Program-made: the position numbers and the translations under genes | Part shown: piece after piece, positions 51,949 to 62,226 of the stretch | Layout of the letters: every line of letters starts with the position of its first letter | Position numbering within the stretch: position 1 is the stretch's first letter | Notes under the pieces: generated by a model | What the model was told of the DNA's origin: nothing | Database searches by the model: none | The model's input: only the letters and a program-made list of their open reading frames with translations | Assembly: GCF_015207705.1 (NCBI RefSeq) | Contig: NZ_JADEWI010000003.1 | Span: forward strand, 62,001-126,000 | From: Nostoc sp. LEGE 06077 | Lineage (GTDB): Bacteria > Cyanobacteriota > Cyanobacteriia > Cyanobacteriales > Nostocaceae | Reading direction: 5' to 3' | DNA: 64,000 bases

Positions 51949-52650
51949 TTAATTTAATCCTAAAAGATAGCCAATAGCTTTCATTACACCTAAATAGAAA
52001 TTACCTTCTCTTTCGCGGAACAGTTGAAAGGGTTGCATGGGTGAACCAAAAAACGGTCTAAGAGTCCAACCTAATTGGCTACCCACAAAAGCATAAAGAA
52101 GCAGCCAAGATTGTAAGATTCGCTTGCGAGTTTTACTACCATCATCTTCTTGTTCTATAACTATATTTGCTGCTTGGTATAAAGCGGAAATACCAATAAA
52201 TCCAGTGATGGCAAAGATTAATACATTCAATACGAGGATAAATTGATAGTTATTGGTGGTGAGCAAGAAAAAGAGAGTGATGGGTGCAAAACTAAATAAC
52301 AGAACGCTGGTGACTGCAACGGCTGTCAGTACTAAAATAAAATGCTGTCCAAAAGTCCGTTTAGAACCAAAGATAATATTAGAGAAAAACAGCGTCGGGA
52401 GACAAATTAGCAAGGTAATTAAATAGAGGGCTGGTAGTTTTACAGCCGAAGAAATAGCCTGCATCCAACTATGAGAAGATCCAATAATTCCCCCATAAAT
52501 GGCAATAAAAATAGAACTACAAACCAGCAAAGAAATTATCTTACTGGGGATTCTAACTCCTTGACGTACTTCTTCTAAAAAACCTTGGCGATCGCGCAGT
52601 AAGCCAATTAACACAGCAAAATATTTAATACTGCTAGATTTCCGTTCCAT
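51949..52650 (-). CDS. integral membrane protein, possibly Yip1-like
   Basis: About 233 residues with five to six membrane helices and a short cytoplasmic N-terminus. I do not assign a family firmly; the layout resembles the Yip1 superfamily. The ATG at 52650 has GAGG eight bases upstream. It follows the CruP-like gene (ending 52676) by 25 bp and is probably co-transcribed with it. Confidence 0.72.
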   Translation of the reverse strand: MERKSSSIKYFAVLIGLLRDRQGFLEEVRQGVRIPSKIISLLVCSSIFIAIYGGIIGSSHSWMQAISSAVKLPALYLITLLICLPTLFFSNIIFGSKRTFGQHFILVLTAVAVTSVLLFSFAPITLFFLLTTNNYQFILVLNVLIFAITGFIGISALYQAANIVIEQEDDGSKTRKRILQSWLLLYAFVGSQLGWTLRPFFGSPMQPFQLFREREGNFYLGVMKAIGYLLGLN

Positions 52651-52675
52651 TATGTTATCCTCACACACATATTAT

Positions 52676-54235
52676 TTAACTTTCATCACAGTAATCAGCA
52701 CCAGAACCATACTTCCAGGCATCTACTAAACGATGCCAGTAATATTGCTGTTGATTTGGTTGACTCTTAATCCATGTTTCTAACACTGGACTAAGATTAA
52801 ACAAGGCAGTGTAAACACCTAAATTTCCATAATGCAACAGCCAATCAAGCAAGTTAACTAAACCAACTTGGGGAATTATCTTAGCAACTAATTTTGGATG
52901 AGATAATCCAGTTTTAATTAATGTTTGTGTTAATGCCGAAAACTGCACTACATCTTGTAAAAATGGCTTGAGGACGGGATTACCTAGCTTTTGCATTTCG
53001 TCAAATACTGCCGAAAGCAACTGATTAATTTGCTCTGGCTGGATATTTTGATTTACACCCACACTCATAGCTTTTTGAAATAACCAAGTCACACTGAGAT
53101 TTGGTTGATATGGTTGCAATAGCGCCAAATATTTTGCAGATAATTGATTGGTTTGTAGTGCAGCTTCCACCCCAAAAGTTAAACGCTGCAAATGACGCAC
53201 CATTGCGCCAAAACCACCAAAACTTAAAGGTGATTGACTACCACTACTATCTCCCACTGGTAAAATCCGATTCCAAGGTGTTTTGAGTGGGCTATCGCGG
53301 TAAGTAGGAAAGAAACCAAATAACGCCCGTCGAAATTGCAATTGAGACAACTCCACCCCCTGATATTTTGGCAGCAGGCGGAGATACTCCTCAAATAAAT
53401 TTTCTAAACTCAAGCGTTGTGGATGGGCATCCATGTAGGTAAATAAATAAGTGGTTCTACCGTCTTTGGCTGGGAACGCTTCCCAGAAGTATTGGCACTG
53501 ATTCTGCAAGGATGTAAAGGATAACAACAAATCGCCCGATTGATTTTCCGGAAAACCTTGGGCGCAACTTCCCACAACTAAACACAAAGCATCTAGTTTT
53601 TTGCCTTGGCGTGCTTGTTGGGTGATGGGAGAAAGATGTCCCATTGCATCGAGGAGCAATTTAGCAGAAAATTGCTGATTGACTATCACGCCATTTGGGT
53701 GAACAACTGCCTCAATAAACGGTGTATTTTCTAATAACTTTCCGCCAGCTGCGAGGAATTTGGTTTTTAATGTTGCGAGTAGATATACAGGATCTACACC
53801 AATATTAAGAACATTTTCGACCCAAACTTCTGTGCCACCGTGAAAACTGACTCTAGCTGGATTATATTGAGTAGCGATCGCTGTTTCTAATTCTTCATGA
53901 GTCAGCAAGTTTAATTGCAAAAATACTGCTAATTCTGGGCGCGAAATATTCCATTCCTGTTCTCTTCCTTTTAATATTCCCCGCTCAATTAACGCCACCC
54001 GTAACCCGCGTACTGCTAAAGCGCAACCAATTAAAATGCCTAAAGTACCGCCACAAATAATCGCATCCCATTCTACATTCTCTAAATCTTGCTGACTTTC
54101 CTGAACTACCGTTGGGATTAGTGCAGTATTTTCTCTGATGGATGTCAGGATGTCATCAGTGCGACGTAACCCACGCAACGCATCACCAGGAAGTTGAGAC
54201 AAAATTTCTTCAGTTAGTGAACTAGACATAATCAT
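52676..54235 (-). CDS. cruP: CruP-like FAD-dependent lycopene cyclase paralogue
   Basis: A 519-aa flavoprotein. The N-terminal LPGDALRGLRRTDD precedes the Rossmann region DAIICGGTLGILIGCALAVRGLRVALIERG (about 58-88). ARVSFHGGTEVWVENVLNIGVDP and later PVGDSSGSQSPLSFGGFGAMVRH form the FAD and substrate blocks typical of CruA/CruP proteins. CruP is conserved in oxygenic phototrophs and linked to carotenoid oxidation stress; it may not cyclise lycopene efficiently. The subfamily choice CruP over CruA is by overall impression. Confidence 0.78.
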   Translation of the reverse strand: MIMSSSLTEEILSQLPGDALRGLRRTDDILTSIRENTALIPTVVQESQQDLENVEWDAIICGGTLGILIGCALAVRGLRVALIERGILKGREQEWNISRPELAVFLQLNLLTHEELETAIATQYNPARVSFHGGTEVWVENVLNIGVDPVYLLATLKTKFLAAGGKLLENTPFIEAVVHPNGVIVNQQFSAKLLLDAMGHLSPITQQARQGKKLDALCLVVGSCAQGFPENQSGDLLLSFTSLQNQCQYFWEAFPAKDGRTTYLFTYMDAHPQRLSLENLFEEYLRLLPKYQGVELSQLQFRRALFGFFPTYRDSPLKTPWNRILPVGDSSGSQSPLSFGGFGAMVRHLQRLTFGVEAALQTNQLSAKYLALLQPYQPNLSVTWLFQKAMSVGVNQNIQPEQINQLLSAVFDEMQKLGNPVLKPFLQDVVQFSALTQTLIKTGLSHPKLVAKIIPQVGLVNLLDWLLHYGNLGVYTALFNLSPVLETWIKSQPNQQQYYWHRLVDAWKYGSGADYCDES

Positions 54236-54357
54236 GAATTCCTACAGAGTTCCTACTTAATGATCGTATCTTTGCGGAATTCTCTAATTATTTGGTACAT
54301 TTGTACTAAAATGCTGCTACAATGCCTAACAAGCTCAGTAATATTAGCAGAGGAAGT

Positions 54358-54846
54358 ATGAAAAAAATCGAACACAGTAGCCAAAGTTCCATCTTCCGCC
54401 CTTCACCAGAGTCTGCAATTATCCCCCTACAGCCACAACAGGAAAAGATTATCAGTGGCTGGGAGCGTTTAGTGGCGCAAGCCCAAACTATTAATCAAAT
54501 GGCCGCAGAGTTAGAAGCTGAGATTCTAGAGTTAAAAGCGATCGTCAGTGCTATCAACAGTCAAAGAAATTATTTGCCGGGAAATGCTAAATCACGTAAA
54601 AGCGTTTGCAAATATTTCACAGTTAGTATTCCCTACGTTAAACAAAAGTCAGATGATTTTTTAATTCTGACAACCCGAAAAGTTGATTTATTCCGAGCCG
54701 AGAGAGAAGCGGCATTATTAGCACAGAAACTGAGACAGCAAAATAAAAATAGAAGATTGGCTGCACAGCGACACAGAAAAAACCCAGAAAAGGCTGATAC
54801 TGAGACAAAAGTTTTGTTCTTGGGGGCGCTAATCAACAAATCTTAA
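54358..54846 (+). CDS. hypothetical basic coiled-coil protein
   Basis: About 162 residues: a helical segment (about 40-75; LVAQAQTINQMAAELEAEILELKAIV), a middle with VSIPYVKQKSDDFLILTTRKVDLF, and a very basic tail (RQQNKNRRLAAQRHRKNPEK). No family recognised. The ATG at 54358 follows GAGGAAGT; an ATG at 54322 is also possible. Confidence 0.6.
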   Translation: MKKIEHSSQSSIFRPSPESAIIPLQPQQEKIISGWERLVAQAQTINQMAAELEAEILELKAIVSAINSQRNYLPGNAKSRKSVCKYFTVSIPYVKQKSDDFLILTTRKVDLFRAEREAALLAQKLRQQNKNRRLAAQRHRKNPEKADTETKVLFLGALINKS

Positions 54847-55044
54847 AGTTATGAAAATTAAATTGTAGTACGCCCTATCGGTTGTAACAGTTATGCTGAT
54901 TGAAGTGGCACTGGTACTTTTTTGCCAAGTACTGGATGCCACAATGCTGCAATCTAGCAAAACGCCCTCATAGTTGCATTCTGGCAACCACTAGAATGTC
55001 ATCTCTGGGACGATCAATCAGCGCATAAAAGGGGTAAAAAGAAG

Positions 55045-55374
55045 GTGTTAAATATCAAGACACTTTTAGTGATTGCCGTTGGTTTTTTACCGTCCCTGTT
55101 TTCTTTGTGGTTAATCCGTAAAACCCACTTACGGACAAGGGCGCAGCTGAGACAAGCAGCCATGAGTTTTGCTGGGACAAGGGGTAGACAAAATATCAGG
55201 CCGATAGATGGCGATCGCTACTACTTGGAAGGGGTAGGCTATCTGATTGGTGACATTAGCTGCAAATTTAATGCCCGTTCTGGCTATATCCGTTGTGCTG
55301 TGAACCCCTGTGGCCCCTGTCAAGGTTGTCGTTACTATGAGCAAAAAGAATTCACTAGTAGCGAACAAGCCTAA
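55045..55374 (+). CDS. DUF6464-like small membrane protein
   Basis: A 109-aa protein with one N-terminal membrane helix (about 5-24) and a C-terminal Cys-rich part: GYLIGDISCKFNARSGYIRCAVNPCGPCQGCRYYE. The spacing of four to five Cys suggests a metal site or disulfides. I associate it with the cyanobacterial DUF6464 family by pattern only. Start GTG. Confidence 0.72.
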   Translation: MLNIKTLLVIAVGFLPSLFSLWLIRKTHLRTRAQLRQAAMSFAGTRGRQNIRPIDGDRYYLEGVGYLIGDISCKFNARSGYIRCAVNPCGPCQGCRYYEQKEFTSSEQA

Positions 55375-55579
55375 AGTTGAAAAATTGTCACTTGGCTAAT
55401 CATCAAAAATTAAGTATTGAGAATTTTAGCTTAGAGAAGAAAAATTGCTAAAAAACACTATAAGTCTTGTGCAGACGAGAAAAAATCTTCTTAAGGCACA
55501 CTTGGTTTTTGTTGCTATCTGTGAGTAAAAAAGTAAAGCAGGGAACACTGAAACTAAGTATTTCATTTTCCAACACTTT

Positions 55580-58500
55580 ATGGCAACTAACGATGATGAT
55601 GTATCAAACTCAGTGCAAGAATGTCATAAACAGTTACAGCTTGCTGTTCAATACCAAAAAATCTTGGCGAGGATTTTAGCCAAAATTCGGGCAACTGTAA
55701 ACTTAGAATCTTTGTGTTCAACTTCTTGTCAAGATATTTGTCGACAGTTACAGATTGAGCGTGTGGCAATCTACCAATTCAATGCTGATTGGAGTGGTAG
55801 TTTTATTAATCGTTTGGGCTTTGCCGAATCACCTTGGGATGCAATGAAAGCCTTTGGGCAGGATTTAGTATGGCAAGATTCCTATTTGCAAGAAACTCAA
55901 GGAGGGCGATATCGCAAAAATGAGCCGTTTGCTGTGGCGGATATTTACGATGCAGACCATGCCCGTTGTCACATTGAAGTATTAGAACAATTTCAGATTC
56001 GGGCGTATGCGATCGCGCCTATTTTTATCGGTGCCAAACTTTGGGGTTTATTGGCAGCCTATCAACACTCTACTCCGAGACAATGGCATCGTAACGAAGT
56101 TGAATTTTTCGCCCAAGCTGCCAGCCATCTCGGCGTAGCTATGCAGCAAGCAGAAATCATTGAACAAACCAAACAACGCACCGCTGAACTGCAAGATGCG
56201 ATCGCTCGCCAACGTGCTTTAACGGAAGTGGTGGGGAATATTCGCTCATCTGTAAATACCGAAATTATTCTCGACACTGCTTGTCAAGAGCTTTGTAAAC
56301 TCCTCAAGCTAGAGAGGGCAGCAGTTTTTCGTTTCCATGAAGACTGGAGTGGCGAATTCGTCAGTCATTTTGGCATGGTTGAGGCACAGTGGAATAGCAT
56401 CAATCCCTTTGGCAAAAATCTCGTTTGGGAAGATACTCACCTGCAAGAAACTAACGGTGGGCGCTACCGCAATAACGAAAGTTTTGCCGTCAATGACATT
56501 TATCAAGCTGGACATTCGCGTTGTCACATCGACATTCTAGAGCAATTCAAGATTCGGGCTTATGCTTTAGCGCCTATCTTCACCGGAGCAAAATTGTGGG
56601 GACTAATTGCCGCTTATCAACACTCTGGTTCACGCCAATGGGCAAATTATGAAGTTGAATTTTTGGAGCAAGTAGGAGCGCAATTGGGTGTTGCAATTCA
56701 ACAAGCCGATAATTTGACTCAATCAAAACAACAAGCCATCGCCTTACAAGATGCGATCGCCCGCCAACGCACACTTACAGAAGTAGTCGGGAAAATTCGC
56801 TCCTCCCTAGATATTGATTTGATTTTGAAAACTACTTGCCAAGAAGTATGTAAACTCCTGCGAGTGGAGAGAGTCGGCGTTTACCGCTTTAACGAAGATT
56901 GGAGTGGCGAATTTGTCAGTCATTTTGGCATGGTTGAAGCTCAGTGGGACAGCATCAATCCCTTTGGCAAAAATCTTGTTTGGGAAGATACCCATCTCCA
57001 AGAAACCAAGGGTGGGCGTTATCGCAACAACGAAAGTTTTGCTGTCAAAGACATCTATCAAGCTGGACACACCCGCTGTCACCTGGATATTTTAGAACAA
57101 TTCAAAATTCGCGCCTACGCATTAACTCCGATTTTTGTCGGCAGAAATCTCTGGGGATTGCTGGCAGCTTATCAACATTCTGCACCACGCCACTGGGAGA
57201 CTGTAGAAGTAGAATTTTTGGGACAAGTTGCCAGCCAACTGGGAGTAGCATTGCAAAGTTCCCAAATGATGACCCAAGTACAGACTCGCGCTAATGAACT
57301 GCACCAATCAGCAGAACAGCGGCGAATTTTATTTGATTTAGTCGTCAAAATTCGGGAATCTTTAGATTTAGAGACAATTCTGAAGACTACAGTACAGGAG
57401 ATCGAGTCGGCATATTTCGCTTTGATCCTAATGTTGGTTTTTGCAGTGGTGAATTTATCGCTGAAGATGTATTACCCAAGTTCGATTCTGCCTTATCCAT
57501 CAAAGTGCAAGATTATTGCTTCGGCGACCAGTTCGCACCCCAATATCGTCAAGGACAATTGCAAGTTATCTCTGATGTCAACAGTATTGGTTCCAAAGTA
57601 CCTCATTTAGATGTCATTGAACGCTTTCAAGTTAAAGCACAAATTGTTGTGCCACTAATGGAAGGTGATGAACTGTGGGGGTTATTGTGTATTCACCAAT
57701 GCACCCATGCGCGTCATTGGGAAGAAGAAGAACTAGAATTTGTGACCCAAGTAGCAGCCCAAATTAGTGTTGCTTTGCGTCAAGCCAACTTATTTCACCA
57801 ATCTAGTTTGCTGGGTCAAACCCGTGAAGAAGCCAATCAACTCGCTCAAGCATTGAATGAGCTACGTACTGCTCAAATGCAAATTATCCACGCAGAAAAA
57901 ATGGCTAGTTTGGGACAATTAGTAGCGGGAGTTGCCCACGAAATTAATAACCCAATTAATTTCATCTACGGTAACTTAGAACACGCTCATCAATACACCC
58001 AAGATTTACTGCGCTGTGTGGAACTTTATCGGCAATATCATCCCAATCCTGCGCCTGAAATTCAAGAGTTTTTCAAGAAGACTGAAATCGAATTTTTGTT
58101 TGACGATTTACCAAAACTATTTCAGTCTATGCAGGTTGGAAGTGAACGAATTTGCGAAATTGTGACATCATTGCGAAATTTTTCCCGCCTAGATGAAGCC
58201 GATTTTAAAGTAGCCAATATTCATGAAGGTATTGATAGTACATTAATGATTTTGCAACACCGCTTGAAGCCTTCTGGTGATACTCCTACTATTCATATCA
58301 TCAAAAAATATGATTCCTTACCTTTAATAGAATGCTATCCCGGTCAGTTGAATCAAGTATTTATGAATTTGCTATCCAATGCTATTGATGCCTTAGAAGA
58401 ACGAAACTTACAATCTGCACCCGAAGTGATAGCAGAAAAACCTAGCGAAATTCGCATTTCTACTTCCATACTCAATCAAGACTGGATTGCTATTCGGATT

Positions 58501-58755
58501 GCTGACAATGGACTCGGTATGAAAGAAAATATCCTGTCTCGACTGTTTGATCCCTTTTTTACTACTAAGGTTGTTGGTAAAGGCACAGGACTAGGACTTT
58601 CTATTAGCTATCAAATTGTCAAAGATAAACACAACGGTAAGATATATTGCCACTCTGAACTTGGACAAGGCTCAGAATTTGTAGTTGAATTACCCGTTCG
58701 TCAGTTAATAAATAAAAAGTCAGGATCTAAAGTCAAACCATCAGACCAAAAATAA
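55580..58755 (+). pseudogene. multi-GAF histidine kinase split by a frameshift
   Basis: Two overlapping frames together form one kinase. The first frame (to 57610) holds three near-identical GAF domains, each with ERVGVYRFNEDWSGEFVSHF-type segments, and the start of a fourth. At about 57402, after TTVQE, the frame is lost; the continuation RVGIFRFDPNVGF is in another frame. Aligning GAF 3 and 4 suggests that 22 bases are missing. The second frame holds the rest of GAF 4, a coiled coil, an intact H-box AGVAHEINNPINFIYGN, and the N, G1 (ADNGLG) and G2 (GKGTGLGLSISY) boxes. An internal GTG at 57505 could express the kinase half alone. The start is the ATG at 55580. Confidence 0.85.
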
Positions 58756-58838
58756 AGCCTATTTATCAAGTAAAGATTGACTAGGTTGTGTTACGACTAT
58801 GCAAGTATTTAGTAATTTAAGAGCAGAAATATTAGCTG

Positions 58839-58946
58839 TAATACCGTTTCACTTTAAATTTGATACAAATAGGCCGCAGGGGGGCAGAGGAGCAGGGGAG
58901 CAGAGGAGAAATTATTTGTATCATTTATTTGGTAAATTGTTATAAC
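58839..58946. mobile_element. MITE-like repeat, copy 2
   Basis: Nearly identical to 28375-28482 over 108 bp, including the TAATACCGTTTCACTTTAA end and the GGCAGAGGAGCAGGGGAG core. Here it lies between genes. The right end differs slightly (GGTAAATTGTTATAAC). Confidence 0.85.
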
Positions 58947-59011
58947 GTCAAGATTACTAAATTGGTGTTCTAAATCCAATACTTTTCGGATAAAAGTTCG
59001 TTAATCTTAAA

Positions 59012-59145
59012 TTCAGATCCCGCCGCCTAGGGCGACCCCTTAAAAAGTTGGTAAAAGAGGGTTATTAGCCCACGCCAGCCGCCTCAAGTCGGGGAACCGC
59101 CCACAGCGCTGGCTACCCTTTGTAAGGAGGTTGGGGGGATCTGAA
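59012..59145. mobile_element. MITE-like repeat with nested palindrome
   Basis: Bounded by TTCAGATCC (59012-59020) and GGATCTGAA (59137-59145). The inner unit at 59074-59115 is the reverse complement of the nested unit at 44877-44920, with few changes. Confidence 0.72.
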
Positions 59146-59233
59146 GAAGATTGAAATGTTAACCGAAATATATTGGTTCTAAATCAGCCTTGGTATCAGT
59201 TAAGCTAGATATCCCTTTTACCTTGTTAAATCA

Positions 59234-61108
59234 ATGAGTGGTGCTAGAAAAAATGGCTTTAAAAAAGTTTTAACTTGGCTATTTCAATTAGGTAATAATT
59301 GGAGTATTGCTCAAAAGATCAGTTATGGCTATACAATAACTGTGGGTATTACTTGTATTGGCACAACAAGCGGGCTACTTGTCGCATACAATTATGAAAC
59401 TTATGCCCATAAACAGCTAGTGCTTGCTTATCAACAGCAAGCTTTATTAAAAGATTTAGAAAATGCCGTAACTAGAGTCAGACTACATCCTCAGCGATTA
59501 GTTACTGTATTAGATAACTCTATTTGGCTAGAAATAGAAAAAAATCGCTTTTTAGATAGTACGGCTCAAGTTCAGCAGAAAATATCAGAGTTAGATAAAT
59601 TTATCAGTCTTTACCAAAATGATGTATTAATCAATAATCAAGATTTACATCACCTATTACAAGATTATGAAAAAAACACTCAGAGCTATACTGAAATTGT
59701 TAAATATTTTTGGCAAGAAATTGAAAAGAAAAGCTCATCTGCTAAAAATAAGCAAAATTATCAACAACAGTTACTAAATTTTCTTAACCAAGAGAAAGCA
59801 AGTCATATTCCTGGCAAATTTGAGGAACTATCAGACGAATTAACCCGGTTAATAGGTCATGCTGAATTGCAAAAACAGCACGCCAATACTAGCTTTAATA
59901 ATGCTCAACAATTACAAATCAAGGTTATTGTTGTAAGCTTGCTTATCTCAGTGGCGATCGCGGCTATACTTGCAGTATATACTAGCAATTTAATTGCTCA
60001 TCCTTTGCAAGTGGTTACTAACATTGCTAGGAAAATTACCCAAGAGTCAAATTTTCAACTCAAAGCCAATGTCACCAGCAAAGATGAAGTAGGAACACTA
60101 GCTACTTCCTTAAACCAATTGGTAGAGTGGGTAGGAGACTATACTCAAGAATTAGAATTAGCTCGTCAAACTTTAGAACAACGAGTAGAAGAACGCACCC
60201 AAGAATTAGAATTAGCTCGTCAAAATTTAGAACAACGAGTAGAAGAACGCACTCAAGAACTGCAAAATCTTCTGCAAGATTTGCAAGAAACTCAAGGACA
60301 ATTAATTCAAACCGAAAAAATGTCTTCGTTAGGACAGATGGTAGCAGGTATTGCTCATGAGATTAATAACCCTGTCAGTTTTATTTATGGGAACATCCAA
60401 CATGCTCATGAATATGTGGAAGATTTATTAGAATTAGTCAAGTTATACCAGCAACAATATCCAGAACCAAGTGATGTGATCACTGAGAAAATTGAAGATA
60501 TTGATTTAACCTTTATTAGCCACGATTTATCCAATTTACTTTCATCAATGAAACTAGGCGCACAACGTATTCGGGAAATTGTCTTATCTTTACGCAACTT
60601 TTCTCGTCTGGATGAAGCTGAGATGAAAGATGTAGATATACATGAAGGTATTGATAATACATTACTAATTTTAAACCATAAAATTACTTCTGATATAACA
60701 GTGATTAAAAATTATCATAATCTACCTTTAATTGAATGCTATCCCGCACAAATCAATCAGGTATTTATGAATATTCTCAGCAATGCCATAGATGCTTTAA
60801 CAGAACACAATAATAATCTAGATAAACAAATTATTATTGATACACTCAAAATAAATGACAATTATGCCAAGATTAGTATTAAAGATAATGGCGAGGGAAT
60901 TCCGTTAGCTGTTCAAAATAAAATTTTTGACCCTTTTTTTACAACTAAGGCAGTAGGTAAAGGCACAGGTTTAGGCTTGAGCGTCTGTTATCAGATAGTT
61001 GAAAAACATCAAGGTAAAATAGAAGTTATTTCCCAAGTTGACAAAGGTACACAGTTGGCGATCACCTTGCCAATTACAAAACTCATTAACTCCAAAATTC
61101 CCGATTAA
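59234..61108 (+). CDS. membrane-bound histidine kinase with HAMP domain
   Basis: A 624-aa protein: a membrane helix near 30-52, a mostly helical periplasmic sensor (about 55-230), a second helix (about 233-255), a HAMP domain, then a coiled coil with two exact 18-residue units ending EQRVEERTQEL. The kinase core has AGIAHEINNPVSFIYGN (H-box), NILSNAIDALTEH (N), DNGEGIP (G1), FDPFFTTKAVGKGTGLGLSV (F, G2). The core is very similar to that of the frameshifted kinase just upstream, suggesting paralogues. No response regulator is adjacent. Confidence 0.93.
   Translation: MSGARKNGFKKVLTWLFQLGNNWSIAQKISYGYTITVGITCIGTTSGLLVAYNYETYAHKQLVLAYQQQALLKDLENAVTRVRLHPQRLVTVLDNSIWLEIEKNRFLDSTAQVQQKISELDKFISLYQNDVLINNQDLHHLLQDYEKNTQSYTEIVKYFWQEIEKKSSSAKNKQNYQQQLLNFLNQEKASHIPGKFEELSDELTRLIGHAELQKQHANTSFNNAQQLQIKVIVVSLLISVAIAAILAVYTSNLIAHPLQVVTNIARKITQESNFQLKANVTSKDEVGTLATSLNQLVEWVGDYTQELELARQTLEQRVEERTQELELARQNLEQRVEERTQELQNLLQDLQETQGQLIQTEKMSSLGQMVAGIAHEINNPVSFIYGNIQHAHEYVEDLLELVKLYQQQYPEPSDVITEKIEDIDLTFISHDLSNLLSSMKLGAQRIREIVLSLRNFSRLDEAEMKDVDIHEGIDNTLLILNHKITSDITVIKNYHNLPLIECYPAQINQVFMNILSNAIDALTEHNNNLDKQIIIDTLKINDNYAKISIKDNGEGIPLAVQNKIFDPFFTTKAVGKGTGLGLSVCYQIVEKHQGKIEVISQVDKGTQLAITLPITKLINSKIPD
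60143..60250. repeat. 54-bp tandem duplication in the coiled-coil of the kinase
   Basis: Two copies of a 54-bp unit (60143-60196 and 60197-60250) differ at very few bases. They encode the repeated helix QELELARQ.LEQRVEERT. Length variation between strains is likely. Confidence 0.85.
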
Positions 61109-61211
61109 TTACTTCAATCTAATACTTGGTTTATCTTCTCGGATATTTTTGGCAAATTTCTCTAGAAATGCTATGAATAACTTTTGATACCTCATTGTTG
61201 GAACTAATTCG

Positions 61212-61682
61212 ATGACGATCTATTTTTATAGCACCCGTGAACAATATGGCTGCTTCTCTAACTTTTCAGCCCACGGCTTTATTTTAGATAATTTATATTG
61301 GTATACTAGTGAACATTATTTTCAAGCCCAAAAGTTTATTGGCACATTTCATTTAGAGGAAATTCGCTTGGCAAAAACTCCCAAAGAAGCAGCAAAAATG
61401 GGCAGAGAAAGAAGCCGTCCTTTGCGCCAAGATTGGGAACAAGTCAAAGATAATCTCATGAAGAAAGCGGTACTAAGTAAGTTTGAGGCTCATACAGATA
61501 TTAGAGAAATCTTACTAAATACAGGTAATAGCGAAATTGTCGAAAATTCTCCCATTGATTATTATTGGGGCTGTGGAGCAGATGGTAGTGGTAAAAATAT
61601 GTTGGGGATAATTTTAATGGAAGTGCGCGATATCTTACGCTCAGATGATGGCAGAAAACTAGGAAATGTTACGGTAGAATAA
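61212..61682 (+). CDS. NADAR family protein
   Basis: A 156-aa protein with the NADAR/YbiA-like blocks: FSNFSAHGFILDNLYWYTSEHYFQAQKF near the N-terminus, AAKMGRERSRPLR and the C-terminal DYYWGCGADGSGKNMLGIILMEVR. Family members act as N-glycosidases on riboflavin intermediates or on ADP-ribosylated bases. The adjacent genes are not riboflavin genes. Confidence 0.92.
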   Translation: MTIYFYSTREQYGCFSNFSAHGFILDNLYWYTSEHYFQAQKFIGTFHLEEIRLAKTPKEAAKMGRERSRPLRQDWEQVKDNLMKKAVLSKFEAHTDIREILLNTGNSEIVENSPIDYYWGCGADGSGKNMLGIILMEVRDILRSDDGRKLGNVTVE

Positions 61683-61884
61683 ACTAGTTGCTATTAATGT
61701 TAGCCCTTGCAGATATAGAAAATTAAGCATCATTATAGATATATTTGCTAGCAATTATGAATAAAAATATTTGTCGAGCAAATTTATTAATGAATGTTTA
61801 CTGAGAATTACAAAAAGGATGTTTTTTGTAATTCTCAGTAAAACCTAGCAGAATTCGCCAGGAGGACACAAAGGAGGCAGAAAT

Positions 61885-62190
61885 ATGCTGTTATCAAAGA
61901 TAAAAGTCAAGAAATATTGTAAATGGTTTTGGGATGAAAGCCTGGGAGGTGACTACGATTCTTGGGGTACTAGTACTTACTTTCTGGAAATTGGTGATGA
62001 TTTATATCCCATAAGACAAATTGAAGTTTACGAAAATGGCAACGTGTTATTTTATGACAGTAGCCACTGTGCAGATAATTACGGAATGTTATGTGATCAA
62101 GCAATACAGGAAGAGGATATTCAAGAATTTGGGATAACTGAAGCGGAATTTGAGCAAGTGTGGAATACAAAAATCCCCATGAATTGGTAA
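61885..62190 (+). CDS. small acidic hypothetical protein
   Basis: A 101-aa acidic protein: VKKYCKWFWDESLGGDYDSWG, then IGDDLYPIRQIEVYENGNVLFYD and EFGITEAEFEQVWNTKIPMNW. It recalls DUF6881-like small proteins sometimes found as immunity proteins, but this is only an impression. A strong double AGGAGG ribosome site precedes the ATG, so high expression is likely. Confidence 0.65.
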   Translation: MLLSKIKVKKYCKWFWDESLGGDYDSWGTSTYFLEIGDDLYPIRQIEVYENGNVLFYDSSHCADNYGMLCDQAIQEEDIQEFGITEAEFEQVWNTKIPMNW

Positions 62191-62226
62191 GTTTAAGTAG
62201 GGGATATGAGAATATTGCTGACTTGA

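Larger units (their letters stand above)
58756..59233. other. repeat-rich intergenic region
   Basis: The 478 bp between the two kinase genes contain two MITE-like elements (58839-58946 and 59012-59145) and no gene. Confidence 0.6.
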
